The position numbers and the translations under genes are program-made. Shown one piece after another: positions 1 to 13,100 of a DNA stretch of 64,000 bases (the first letter of the stretch is position 1; each line of letters starts with the position of its first letter). This DNA is from Diabrotica undecimpunctata (Eukaryota; Arthropoda; Insecta; Coleoptera; Chrysomelidae), in contig NC_092805.1 in the NCBI RefSeq assembly GCF_040954645.1, positions 19,556,741 through 19,620,740 on the forward strand. The letters run 5' to 3'. The notes beneath the pieces were generated by a model. That model saw only the letters and a list, made by a program, of their open reading frames with translations. It made no database searches and was not told the origin of the DNA.

Positions 1-1135
1 ATTACTGTATCATCTGCATGTCTGATGTTGTTAACTAAGACTCCATTTACTCTCATGCTTCTTCTTATTGCTCTTCCAGAGTTTCTCGAATTACCTCTTC
101 AGAATAAGCGTTAAATAATAGAGGTGATAGTACGCAACCTTGCCTGACTCCTATTTATTTACATTTCTTCAGATGTCTCTTTTTCAATTCGTAACTATTG
201 CTCGCTGATTGTAATAAAGGTTTGTTATTAGCCTTAAATCTCTTTCAACTAGGATTTTATTTTTTAGAATTTCCATGAGTCGGTCATGTTTTACTTTATC
301 AAACGCTTTATTGTAGTCTATAAAACAGACATAAAGAGGACGGTTAACATCCAAACATCTCTGCGTCAGCACGTTGAAGGAGAATAGTACCTCTCTGGTA
401 CCCATACCATTGCGGAACCCATATTGTGTGTCACTAATATCCAGCTCCAGTTTAAATTGAATTCTGGCATGGATAATTTTCAACAGAATTTTCAAGGTAT
501 GTGAGATTAAGCTTATGGTTCGATAGTCACTGCACTCTTTGGCATTCACTTTCTTTGGCAAACACACAAATGCTGATGTCAACATTTCTCTAGGGATGAT
601 TCCCGTAGTATAGATAGCGTTGAACAGTTCTACTATTATGTCCAGGTTTTTCTCGTTGACCAACTTTAATAGCTGGCATGGTAATTCATCTGGACCAGCA
701 GATTTATTAGTTTTTATTGAGTTTAATGCCTGACTAACCTCTAATTTGGTTATCTCTGGGCCTACATCTCCCGTTTGGCTATCTACAGATGTACTAGCTT
801 TTCTCTAATCATCAAATAATTCCTCGATGTACTCTTTCCATCGTCGTAGTTTTTGTTCTGTCTCCAATATAATATTTCCATTTGTGTCGAGCAATATATT
901 CGACGGTCTTCTACTTCCTACTTTGGCTAGTTCTTTGACTTTTTTATGTAGATTAAAGATGTCATATCTGTTTTGCAGTTCTTCAATTTCTTTACATTTT
1001 TAAGAGAAGTAGGTTTCTCTAGCCTCCCTAATTTTTCTTTTTATTTGGTTTTGAAGCTGTTTATAGCGGATCGTATTGACCGTTTTGTTGTTTCTTTATT
1101 CATTCATCAACTCTATAATTTCCTCGGTCATCCAT
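1..1135 (-). mobile_element. RTE-like non-LTR retrotransposon, decayed reverse transcriptase, cut by left edge
   Basis: Read on the minus strand, this region gives the linker and reverse-transcriptase domain of an RTE-like retrotransposon. The longest open piece (663-184) contains LPKKVNAKECSDYRTISL, FGFRNG-like YGFRNGMGTRE and CFIDYNKAFDKVKHDRL, which are RT fingers and palm blocks. Upstream blocks can be followed to about 1135 with a few stops. At the left edge the palm motif that should read YADD reads HADD, so the catalytic box is mutated as well. It is the same subfamily as the longer copy at 18.4-20.6 kb. The 3' part lies outside the window. Loss of function is seen directly (stops, HADD); the family assignment rests on motif order. 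Confidence 0.85.
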
Positions 1136-2215
1136 TTTTTTTTTCGTACATTTGGTTGTTGTTAGTACTTAGTCTTAGTTGGCTCAAATATAGAGGTTTT
1201 GAAGAATTGCCACTGCTGCGGTTAAGTATGCACCAGATCTTACGTGGTAAGTTAGATTCAGGAGATGTATGATGCAAGGTATGACTGTATTTGGTTAAAC
1301 TGACGACCATTCATGGATCCATTTGGTCATCATATTGAACCCTGTGGCTGCGGCTGATTCTGTAGTTTGTATTGGAGATTTTCTGAAGCGCTGTCGACTT
1401 TTCGTTGCATCTTCTATAGAGTTATGAATCAAATGAGTATGAAACTATTCAGACGAAACAATCGAATACCAATTTAACAGCCGATGCTATAACAACAATA
1501 AAAACTGTTTGCAAAAACTGTTCGCATGTTTTAAATAACATTTTTGCCGATTGATAATTTACCAACGCAATTCTCACTAAGATATTATCCAGACCATTTA
1601 ATTTTCAACAATTAACAAAAATGTAATATAGTGACAAGTATAAATATGATGGTAATACGATGTTTGCCGTGGTAGCACGTTTTTCCTTGTCGGTAACAGT
1701 TTTAAGATAATATCAATTATTTTTTAATGGTATGTGTGGACTTAAGAAATTCATTTCGGTAAAAGCTTTAATGGTAGGAAGTCACGTACCTATATTTGGG
1801 TAATAGTAAGGCAAGATCGGGTTATCACGAAAGTTGCAGAACGACAAAGGAACAAACAAAGACATAACAAAAGAAATAATTTCTAATAAAATTATTCAAT
1901 TCTAAGTATAGTTGGGAAGCTTACGTCCATTTATTTTCTCCCTTCAAATGTCACTATTAATAGTTCAAAAGATACAAAGGGAAGAAACTTTTGGCTAGGA
2001 CCGTATAAATCTGGATTGAAACAATAAAAGTATAACAATTTACAAGAAACGGTCACTCCTTTTTAGCAAATACGATTAAGGTAACTACTTGAATACACGG
2101 ACTTTAATCGACAAAATTTGACGACGGATTAGCATTACTAAAACAGACAAATAGACAAAGTTTACGTATACGAGAGTTACAATGTATTATGTATGTATGG
2201 GTAAAATATTAATCT
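1136..2215. other. No recognisable gene
   Basis: About 1.1 kb of AT-rich sequence between two retrotransposon remnants. Short open frames here have no motif I recognise and do not continue any neighbour. Nothing supported. Confidence 0.5.
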
Positions 2216-2639
2216 TATTATTTTTTTCTAAAAGTTAGAAGAATCAGAAGAAACACATAACGTCAAAGACCACTGGAATCATGTCAAAACCATTATGCAA
2301 GAAACAACTAAAAAGTATAAAACTAGTAATAAACGCAAACAACAATGGACGACTGATGAAATATTGGGACTAATAGAAAGCAGACGAAAACAAAACAATA
2401 AAAACACTGAAGAATACAATAAAATTCATAAAGAAATTACAAGGGAAATCCGGGATGCAAAATAAAAATGGTACAGCAAAATATGTCTTGAAATAACAGA
2501 ACTGTAGAAAAAGAATGACACATAAGACAGATTAGAAAGGTTTAAAGAATATATTGAGAATCTGTTTCATGACGATAAAACAAAACATGAATGTGAACAT
2601 GAAAAAACCATGTTCTTTCAACCATCAATAATTAAAAGA

Positions 2640-2995
2640 GTACCGGCATGTAAGTAATGTTTTATTTATTTGTTCATTTATTAATTCATTACAGTTTAAT
2701 AGACTATTTTACCAATTTGTGGGTCTTATCTTGTCTGCTTAAACATTTTATTCATTTTGAAAAACCACAGACATGTAATATTGGCATAATTACTGTAATT
2801 TATATAATTTATATCATCTATCTTTGTTTATCTTTATTAGACAACACCCTAATATGGGTTTATTATTTCAGCATTTATTTAAATTTGTATCGAGACCTGA
2901 AGATGCTTTGCATATTGTAGAAAGCGAAACCGGTCGTCTGGATAGTTAAATTAAATTGATTGTGAGTAAGTCTAATTTATTATTTCTTTTACCTT
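2640..2995 (+). mobile_element. Insertion inside the RTE remnant, possible Penelope-like end
   Basis: This AT-rich block splits the RTE reading frame: the text before it ends near the linker and resumes at about 3010 with TGPNIT. No coding motif is visible. Its right part carries a hammerhead-like arrangement (2893-2939). Penelope-like elements are known to carry hammerhead motifs, and a separate Penelope-type coding remnant exists at 36.7 kb, so this may be a truncated Penelope-like terminal repeat. That link is inference. Confidence 0.4.
2893..2939 (+). ncRNA. Hammerhead-ribozyme-like motif
   Basis: In order: AGAC (2893-2896), CTGAAGA (2897-2903, fits the core CUGANGA), one extra T, GCTTT (2905-2909) pairing with AAAGC (2921-2925), GAAA (2926-2929), the palindromic ACCGGT (2929-2934), C2935 at the expected cleavage position, then GTCT (2936-2939), which is complementary to the opening AGAC. 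This is the layout of a type-I hammerhead with a minimal stem III. The unpaired T at 2904 departs from consensus. Activity is untested, and chance or decay is possible. Confidence 0.45.
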
Positions 2996-3925
2996 TTGAT
3001 AAAACAAAAATTCAAATCTAAAATATATCTACTGGTCCAAACATAACATTCGATAAAATGGAAAGAGCTATAAAGCTATCAAAGAATAGAAAAGCAACAG
3101 GTCCAGATGAAATTCCAAGCAAAATAATCAAACTACTCGACGATAAGGGTAAACATTCTCTTCTAAGCCTCTTTAATAAAATATACGAAACAGGACATAT
3201 ACCAACAGACTGGCTACTTTCCGCATTTGTAATGATACCGAAAAAAATAAATGCCAAACAGTGTACCGATTATCGCACTATCAGTCCGATGAGTCATGTA
3301 CTGAAAATTTTCGTGCACTCGAGAATTTATAGTAAAATAGAAGTACATACAACTAAGTGAAACACAATTTGGTTTTAGAAATAACCTTGGAACCAGAGAA
3401 GCACCTTGGAATCAGTTTGCAGGTCATGGTTCAAAGATGTAGGGATATGAAACAATCGGTATATGTGTGTTATCGACTTCGAAAACTACCGAGTAAACCA
3501 TGACAAACTTATCGGTGTCTTGCAATAGGTATGAATTGATAACCGAGACCTCCGTATTATTCCGTATTATCAAAAATTTGTATTGGCATCAATGTGTAAA
3601 CATAAAATTTGGACACATTTAAAATAGAGCACAGAAATAACAAAAACGATAAAAATTCGAAAGTTACAATATTTTTGTCATGTAATGAGACATCCAGAGA
3701 GATAGAACCTTCTACACCTTATAATACAGGGTAAGATCGCCGGAAGGAGAGGCCTAGGCCGAAAAAGAACATCCTAGTTCCGAAATCTCCGAGAATGGTA
3801 TCAAGAGACCACCGCTAATTTATTTAGATCCACCGAAAACAAAGTTATTATTGCCAATATGATCGCCAACGTTCGAAAATCGGACAGGGCACTGAAAGAA
3901 GTAGACGATTATTTTTTTTAAATAC

Positions 3926-3931
3926 TTTATT
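3926..3931 (-). terminator. Polyadenylation signal of transporter copy 1
   Basis: TTTATT on the plus strand reads AATAAA on the minus strand, 25 bases beyond the stop codon of the SLC17-type gene at 3956. Position and motif fit a poly(A) signal; usage is not shown by sequence alone. Confidence 0.5.
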
Positions 3932-3955
3932 AAAAATATATAAATATAAGCAGAA

Positions 3956-4174
3956 CTACTCGATTTGTGATGTCTTGTTTGCATACTCAGAACAATCGAC
4001 TTCAATCGTGTGATTTTCATAACCAATAGCTGACTCCAGTTTGTTGTTATGCGGAACTGTTATATCTGCCCAAGATTGCTGTTGTCCGTCAGTAAATAGA
4101 AAACTGAAAATTGCTCCAAACAAGTAAGTAGCTGATGCTATATAAAACACTATCCTCCACTGGGCAACACTCGT
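3956..4174 (-). CDS. SLC17 copy 1, exon 7 (C-terminus)
   Basis: The acceptor TTTTCAG precedes 4174. The exon reads [20 protein letters not shown], the last transmembrane segment, followed by [11 protein letters not shown], a typical C-terminal cytosolic start for SLC17. About 35 hydrophilic residues then lead to the stop at 3956-3958. Phase 0 entry matches the exon at 5600-5720. Confidence 0.9.
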   Translation of the reverse strand, partial: TSVAQWRIVFYIASATYLFGAIFSFLFTDGQQQSWADITVPHNNKLESAIGYENHTIEVDCSEYANKTSQIE

Positions 4175-7100
4175 CTGAAAACAAAGGAATATTATATAAA
4201 AACAAGAATAGTCAGCTAATATAAAAGAAAATGCTTTTTTGCATTACTAGTAGAGGAAAGGCGCCTAATTTCAGACATTTCATCTATAAGTCGACGTATT
4301 GGGAGCTGCTTGCGAGGTCCTCCATCATAGTTTGTAGTTACTCGAATATATTTTTGCCATAATTACGATGTCGTCAGCGAATCATTTATCATTAACATTT
4401 TATCATTAACGTTGATGCCATCTGTTGACCAATTTGTAATTCTAAGGACGTCTTCTAGGACTAAATTAAATAGCTTTCTCAATATTACGTCGCCTTGTCT
4501 TGCTTCTTTCTTAATGGGGATGAGATTTGTATTTTCGTCTAGTTGTACTATAATATGCAAGATCGAGAACGATATCGGCAAATCGTCATGGAAGCTACCC
4601 ACCCCTAAAACTTGGGCACGGTACTCAAAGAAGAAGATCTCGAATCTATTCTACAATTATTAATAGTTTGTTTTGTAGCCCACATTTCGATACCATCAAA
4701 TGCATTTTCTTAGTCTAGGAAGGCAATAAATACAGATAGGTGGTACTCATTTGCCTTCTCTATCAATATTCTTGTCAGCAGATGGTCTGATATACTATAT
4801 CTCCCGAGGAAGACATCCTATTCTATGGGTTGGTAATTATCCATTTTGTAAGGCAACCAGTTATTAATAATTCTCATAAATAGTTTGTACACCCGACTGA
4901 GCAACGGTATAGGTCTATAAATCTTCAGGTCACCTTTTTACCTTTTCGTGTAGGAGTATTACCAAACTCTTGTTCCAATCTTTACTGATTTTGCTATTAT
5001 GGAGACATCTATTAAATAGCTCTATTAGTAAAGGGAATTGATGCGGCTGGCCATACAAGGGAAGGTGGAAGGCAAAAGAGGACCGGGGAGAAGACGCACG
5101 TCCTGGCTGAAGAATCTGAGACAATGGGGTGGGAAAACGTCAATAGAACTTTTTCAGAACGGCTGCAGATAGAGCCAATTTGCCATGATGATTGCCAATG
5201 TCCTTAGGGATGGGGCACGTTAAGAAGAAGTATAGGGATTGCTACTGTCTTGCTAGTTTTCAACAGCTCGACAATTATACCGTTGTGTTCTGAAGCTTTA
5301 TTATTTTTTAGATCTTTTAAAGATTTTTCTATTTCGAATATCTTTGTATTTAGTACAATCTTTGTTCTCACGTTATTTTTCCTGTTGAAGTTTTATTTTG
5401 TTGATTTATTAGGCTAGCCTTGCGAGATGTATAAGGTTTCGTTCTTTGTTATCTTTGTTATTTTATATTACTCCTTCTTTCTTATTATCGGTGTCTTTAA
5501 TTTTGATAATTTTCTGAACACTCATGAATATAATATTAACACGGATTCCAGTATAAGCATAATCATTAAAAATTATAACGTACTAAAATTGTAACTTACT
5601 TGATCAGTGACTATATATCCAGTTAAAATCGGTGAGACTATTCCGGGTATGGTCGCAAATGAGTTATTAATACCAAATATAACACCGGCAAATTTTGGAG
5701 CTATATCCAGTGGATTAATTCTGGAAAATATACATAAAGAGTAAAATTAAACTAAATATGTTGTATGGCAATAAATCACAATAAATTGTAATTAGAATTA
5801 CATTTTGTTTTGGCTTATGACGTTTCGACTTCTAATCTGGAAATTGTTTTTAAAAATTCATAAAATAAAAGTTATAAGAAACGACATAATCTGAAAATAT
5901 TGCTGCTAATGACAGTAAATTAATTTCTAACATTTAAGACTTGAAAGAATTCTTATGGGAGTATATCTGAAGCTTTCATGTGATTGTCTTTTTAAAGACA
6001 AATACTATGATTTTTCTGACGGGTAATTTTAAGTTTTAACTCAGGACATTCGAGAGAAAAATACTGAGGAAAGTATATGGCCCGGTACAAGAGGAAGATG
6101 GCACATGGAGAATCAGGAGAAACGACGAGGTTAATGAGTTAAATGAAGGTTATGACATTGTAAGATTTGTGAAAAGTCAAAGACTGTCATGGCTGGGACA
6201 TGTGCAGAGACAAAACGATGCAAAAACAACAAAGAAAATGTTACAATGGAAGCCCATAGGAAGGCGAAAAAAAGGAAGGCCCAGAACGAGATGGTTGGAT
6301 GACGTGGAAGACGACCTGAAAACAATGAACATAAGACAATGGAGAAGAAGGGCACAAGAGAAATCTGAATGGAAGGACATAGCCAGACAGGCAAAGACCC
6401 ATCCAGGGTTATGATGCCAAAAGAAGAAGAAGAAGAAGAATTTTAAGTTAGTTAATTTTATGTAATCGAAAGAACTATCTTCCAATAAAGTCGTCCGCGA
6501 AACTCAAAATTATTGACAAGTTACTTACTTTATAATGTACAATATATGTCTGATTTGTCAATATTAATGAATCAGATAAAATTAAATTATTAGAAGATTT
6601 TTTTTACCAAGTAAGAAATGTTTTTAATTGTTTAATGTTTTGTAATTTAAGAACTGTTTTCGAAGTGGAAATCGAAACATCAAAATGACCCTATGTTAAA
6701 GTAAAATTCTGGCACATTTCCAATAAAAATAGTAAATTGTATTTATATGCCACAAAAAAATAGCTGAAGGTAATAAATAAATAATATAATTACTTTATTA
6801 AATTTTAAAAATATTATTTAAATATATAAATTACAGAAAATATAGTATGAAGCTTCGTGCTAGTCTACTGTACCACCTACTCTACCAAGGGGTATAGTTT
6901 CAAAGTGTACAATCTCCATATTTCAGAAAAAAATGAGTTAGATGTCGCATTATGTTGAGTTTCTAGTCCTGAATCGAAACAATAGAAAATTTCTTTTCAA
7001 AATAGTCAATTTCCAATAAATTTTGAGGGCAGAAAATTAGACTTCAATTCAAAACGTACAATCTCCAATGACATTTAATTTTCAAACCGTACAATCTCCT

Positions 7101-10100
7101 ATCCAATATTTAAAATCAAAGAGTACAATCTCCAATGGGTGTTTCTTTATAGTGGCGAATATTTCAAAGCGTGCAATATCCTGTTCGGACTTGTCAACAA
7201 ATTTCGCACTAAAAACGTTGTTTTTACGTTATATGTTAGTGTTAGTTGCATGTGATTTGTGAAGCAGCACAATTTGTTTATTAAAGTAGTATTATATTTT
7301 TTCGAATTCCTAAAGTAATAAATCGTGTAATGGAGGTAAATGTTACTCCTGTAGCTAGTAATAAAGCACGAAAAAGGCAAAGTATTACCACATCATAGAA
7401 AAAAAGTTAGCAAAAAAAATTGAGGTCAGTTGCATAAAAGGATTTTGTATATCTTTGTATAAACATGGATTTTATTTTAGGTATAGTCCACATTCGCTCC
7501 CAATTTATCCGAAATTGGACACAAAAGTGGTGCTTTTCAATGTACGTTACTACAAATGAACGAAATAATACGTTTCCACTCTAAATTTTATGGGACGAAG
7601 GAAAAAATATTTCAAGATAATTTTCTGCTGAAATATTGCAAAACAGTTCCAATACAGCGTAAACGCCCAAAAAATTCGCAACATGTTGCAAAAACATTTC
7701 AAACATGAATTTATATTCTGACTAACGAAAACAGAATGTTGGCTGTGTGTAAGAAAGCTTTCATGGAAGTTTTGAGTATAACAAGGAGACGAATTGATAG
7801 AGTTACAAAAAATTTCTATAAAACTTCCCTTCCTGCAATGGAAAATCGAGATGGCGATAGAAAGCTGGAAAATACATGTTGAAAAAAAAATGCTGTTATG
7901 GATTTTATTAACAAATTCCGCGTAATTGAATCTCATTATTCGCGGGGACAAAGCCATCGGTTATATCTGGATTCTTCTTTGAATATAAAGTCGATGTGGA
8001 AAATGTAAACTTTCTAGTAAAAGAAAGCTATTTCAGGAAAATTTTTAATACACAATATAACCTTGGTTTTGGTTCTCCTAGAACCGATGCATGTTCGACA
8101 TGCTTACAATTGACTGAGAAAATAAAAGCGTGCCATGATAACGACATGAAAGCCAACTTAATCATCCAAAAAAGGGTACATACGTTGAGGTCCAAAGCAT
8201 TTTATACCCTTTTAAAAGAACGGGATGAAGATCTTTTGACTGTCAGAAAAATCAAGTTTTGCCTAAGATTCCGGATCAACGGGCGTATTATTTACGTCAA
8301 TTTTATATGTACAATTTTACCGTTGTCAGAGGAACTTCCAAAAGTAATTTAAATCCATCTAATCCATCACTTCTTTCTGTGGGACCGAAAACAAGTACCA
8401 GAAGGGTTCGAACAAGGTTGCCTCCTGCATTTATTACATTCTTGAATCTGCTAATTTTGGAGATATTCATACTATCAGGCTCATGTGTGATGGATGCGGA
8501 GGCCAAAACAAAAACACGACCCTCATATCTACGTGTTGTTATTGGTTTTCTAGACAAGATAAAATTAGAAATATTGAAGTAATATTCCCAGTGAGAGGAA
8601 ATTCTTTCATGCCTCCAGACCGGGTTTTTGAAAATATCGAAAAGGATATTAAAAAAAGGAGATAATTTTAAAACCACATGAATATCTGAAGATGTTTTCA
8701 ATGTATAGTACTGTTCATTGGGTTGGAGAATTAGTCGAAATATATATGACTGGAAAAATAAAACAAGCAAGCACATCAAGGCTCCAGGACAATGGCATTT
8801 TTCTTTCTCAAAAATTAAGAGGATTATTTTAACCAAAAGCTCTAAAGGCACAGTGTTAGTCCGCGGTGAGTTAGCTTATAAGACGGATGTTGGTGTGGGA
8901 AAATGAAAAACAAAAAAAACTAAGAACATTGAAATAATGAAACCTGCCAAAATTCCGAAAAATAAATGTCGTTGTTAATAACAACAAAAAGGTTGATGTT
9001 AATAATTTATTAGGTTGTCATTTTGGAGAGGACTGGAAAAGTGATCCCCATTTAAATTTTTACAAATTCATCATCATCGAAGACAATCAAGAAGACAATG
9101 CAGCACCAGAAAATGGAACTGTCGACGATGAAACGTCGTATGAGAACGTCGAAGAAGATGATCGACTTTCCATTTAATTAACTATTTTTGAATAATTAAA
9201 TCTGTATTATCTCAATAAAATAAATACGTTTAATAAATGATGTTCGTAAGTTATTTTCAATGTGGACAAACTTCATTAGTTATTTTCATAATGTACAATG
9301 TCCAAATATTTTTCTAGAATTACTTAGTTATTTTTGAATAGTTTGAAGAAAAAAATTGTATATTAACTCGTAGTTGTCATATAAATGTAATTGAAAAGAA
9401 AAATTAGTTTAATTGTTCATATGAAATAGGTTATTCGTTTTTTTCGATTACTGAAAATTTAGGAAACATGGAGATTGTACACTTTGAGACTATACCCCTC
9501 ATTTTACTTCTGCTGCTGTTGTTAACAGAAAAATTAAAAAGGATGTTCTGTCAAAATCAAATCAAACAACACATAGGAAATATCAAACAACTGCCTGCAT
9601 TTATCACGTCCGGACATAGACCCTTCTTAAACTTATCCATTATTTCTTGCTCTTTGTTGCCAATTTTTGGTGATGTCGTCAGTCCAACGTGTAGATGTTC
9701 TTACCCTTGGCCTCTAATTTGTAATTTTGCTCGTTCATCGTAAGTTGTGCAATCTTGCTACATTACCTACCCAGTTCCATTTCAGTTCCGCTATGCGTTT
9801 CACAGCATCAGCAATACACGCAGATCCTTCTTCGCAGATCTTCGTTTCTTATTCGTTCAATTTCGAAGCCGTAGTCTTGATTAGAGTCATAGTTTCCGCC
9901 AAATAAGTCATGACCGGTAATACGCATTGGTAGTACTTTTTTTTTAGGCTAATTGGTATGTTCGCCCTAAGTGTGTCTCGCAGTTTTTCACGCGAGACAC
10001 GTCGGCTGCCTAAGCTAAAGTAATAATTAAGAAATAATTCGTCTTTGGATTTCGCATGTTTGGTTATCTCTGCTAATTCTTATTTAATGACACAAATACG

Positions 10101-13100
10101 TATATTTCTCCATCAGTTCTACCACTTAGTGTTGAATAGTTAGATGGTTATTGGGGACCATATTTGTCATAAACTTAGTTTTGGTCAAGTTCATTCTGAG
10201 GCCCACTTTGAACATGCAAAGTCCAATTCATTTAACATATCTGTGGTTTTCCTAAATTATCTTTGGTCCGAATACACCATCTTAAAGTCATACTCTAATG
10301 CCGTTATGAATAATTTCGGTGACCATGTATCTCCTTGCCTTATCACCTAAGTCTTATTTTTATTGGTCAGGTTTTATCGTGTATCTTAACATTCATAGTG
10401 GCATTTTTGTAAATATTGTAAATAAGTTCACTATACCTATGGTCAACCCTGCTGTTATTCATTGCTTTTAAAAGGCTATCTATTTTGATTATGTTGAATG
10501 CTTTATGAACATCTGTGAAGGTAAGGACAAGAGGTTTGTTGTATTCTACAAATTTTTCAATAAGTGTCTTTACTGTGTGTTGGTGATCATTGGTACCATA
10601 ATTTGAATGGAATCCTGCCTACTCTCTCGGTTGGTAGAAATCTAATTTTTTTTCCAATCTTGATGTCACTAACCTAGTGAAGAGTTTGTATATGTAGTTT
10701 AACAGGCTAATAGGTCTATAATTTTCTAGGTCAGTTATATCTCCTTTTTTGTACAAAAAAAGTTATAGCATTATTTCATTCTTTAGACACCTCTCTTTGC
10801 TGCAAACATACATTAAATAGTTTCCTTAATTTATTTAATAGCATATCTCCTCCATTTACGATTGCTTCTATTACAATTCCATCCTCACCTGGGGCTTTGG
10901 TATTTTTCATTTTTCTTAATGCTTGGGCAATTTCATCTACCTTTACCTCTGGCATTAGTTCGGAATCTTCATTGATGATCTTATTTGAAATGGCTGTTTG
11001 TATTATTGTTTGATCTTCTCGTTTACTTTCATATAATTCCTCCTAAAACTCTTCGACGGCCTGTATCAACTCGTCTCTATGTGATATTACTTCATTTTGT
11101 TTGTTTTTTAATTCATGAATTTCAACTTTCCCATTCGTTAAGGAAATTCGCGTTTCTCTCCAGTCATTTCTTCCTGGGGATCCCAATTTTCCAAAGGATG
11201 TTTTTAGCTCTGCTTCTTTTATACCTATTTTTGCGTTGAGACCACTAAGGTTAAATTAGATCTTTGAGACCACTAAGGGTTAAATAAAATTAGCTGCCCT
11301 CATCTTACTTCATGAAGAAAAATATGCAGCAAACTCACCAAATGATTGTAGAAGGCTCTTGTTATCAATACTAGACTGAGTCTAAGTAGACTAGGAAGTT
11401 ATAACAAAAAGGGGAAGATGTAAAATATAATTCTGATTACAACCGTTTGTGGCTTGTTCCGTTATAACTATAATTTTTAACTTTATGTTAACTGTTTTGA
11501 TTTGTCAGCCTATGGATAATAAAATAATTTGCTTTTTTGCAACATTTGCGTGAATTGTCAATTTCAAGAAACATTTTGCTGTTTGTTATTGTTCATCTTA
11601 CATATTTTCTTACAAAGCTGAAAACTATTACTACAATCATATAAAAGATAAGTAGTGATATTTTGACTAAAATCAATAAAATCAATAATCGATTATATTG
11701 TAACAAAACAAAAAACCCGACTAAGAGTACAAGATGTAAGAGTTCAGAGAAGCTCAACATGCGGTAGCGATCACTATTTATTACGTTCAAAAATACACTT
11801 CCCAATCCGAAGACCACAGAGAGAAACACGCATAGACATAAACACAACAGAAAAGATACAGGAACGAAGATACAACATCAGAAGCCTAGATGAAGAAAGT
11901 ACCCAAGACTTATTTAAAAATAGATTGGATAAGAAGCTACAAATTCCCGCCCCCAAGAATATCGACCAGCTATATAAACATATAAAAAACTGTTTACACG
12001 AAGCAGCATTTGAAGCAATGGGATACTACATAAAACCCAAGGTAAACAAACCATACTGGTGGGATAACGAAATAGAGGAAGAAATAAAATGTAAAAGACA
12101 ACTATACCAACAATATTTAAGTTCTAAATCATTACAAGACAAAATAAAATATAAGGAAAAACAAGCAGAAGTACGAAGGAAAATCTCTAAGAAGAAGAAC
12201 GAGTCTTGGGAAAGAAACTGCCAACGAATAAATACTTATCTAGGAGGAACCAGAAGCACAGAAAGCTGGAAACTGATAAAAAAATTGAGAAAAGAAAAGA
12301 ATAAAGAAGTAATACAGAGCATAAAACCTGAAGACTGGGAAGAGTATTTCAAAGGACTTTTGGTAGAGAATAGAGTCGAATTTCAGGAACGTAGAAATCA
12401 AAACCAAGATAGAATTTCAATAGTTGGCTCGCCAATAAGATTAACAACAGAGGAAATTAAAAATGTATGTAAACAGCTGAAGAGGAACAAAGCACCCGGA
12501 CCAGGAGATATACCCGGAGAATTGTTTAAGTACGGAACGAACAAATTGTACGAATGTCTTCGACAACTTTTTCAAGAATGCATAAACACAAGCGAAATCC
12601 TTACGGAATGGAAGATATCACACCTCAGCACTATACATAAAAAGGGTGATAAAAATAATTGTGAAAATTACCGAGGAATAGCTGTAACTGGATCTATGAG
12701 TCGAATATATGGAAAGGTGTTAAAGAACCGAATCGAGAGAGAATACTTGTATTATGAAGCAGAAGAACAAGCAGGATTTCGTACGGGTCGATCCACTATT
12801 GACCACATTTTCTCCTTAACCCAGATAATAGAAAAAAAGATGGCAAGGAATCAAGAGATTCATATGTTGTTCGTCGACCTACGGAAAGCCTACGACAGCG
12901 TTCCACTGAAGAAGCTGTGGCAATCAATGGAAAGCACGAATATTAATATAGAATTAATAAAAGCCGTCAAAGTGCTATACAACCAACCAATAATAAAGAT
13001 AAAAGCGGGGACGCAAATAACAACAGGATTTATAACATCAAAAGGATTAAAGCAAGGATGTTGCTTGTCTCCCACTTTATTTAAAATATACCTCGAAAGT

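Larger units (their letters stand above)
2230..3905 (+). mobile_element. RTE-like retrotransposon, decayed, interrupted
   Basis: Plus-strand remnant of the same RTE subfamily as the 18-20 kb copy. Linker text (WTTDEILGLIESRRKQ) starts near 2340 and RT blocks follow at 3058-3360 (RKATGPDEIPSKIIK, IPKKINAKQCTDYRTIS). The C-terminal zone lies near 3660-3900 (KLQYFCHVMRHPE, then NMIANVRKSD). Several stops, an internal deletion of the palm, and a foreign block at about 2640-2990 make it non-functional. Its 3' end abuts the 3' end of the SLC17 transporter gene on the other strand. Confidence 0.8.
6888..9499 (+). mobile_element. TIR element of unnamed family encoding a [10 protein letters not shown] protein (copy 1)
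   Basis: A 2.6 kb unit bounded by 32-bp inverted repeats, left 6888-6919 and right 9468-9499. They start AGGGGTATAGT and end TACAATCTCCAT, with one mismatch in 32. The inner motif GTACAATCTCC of the TIR recurs in the left subterminal region. The interior encodes one long, now frameshifted protein (7330-9177). I could not see a convincing target-site duplication (left flank CTCTACCA, right flank CATTTTAC). It lies in intron 5 of the transporter. I cannot assign it to a named superfamily. Confidence 0.75.

Noticed and set aside
7045..7175. CRISPR-like array from the repeated GTACAATCTCC
   Set aside because: The repeats are short, irregularly spaced, also in the TIR, and the context is an animal transposon.
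8303..8851. Minus-strand open frame of 182 codons
   Set aside because: Antisense to the [10 protein letters not shown] protein region; the plus-strand frames carry the conserved blocks.
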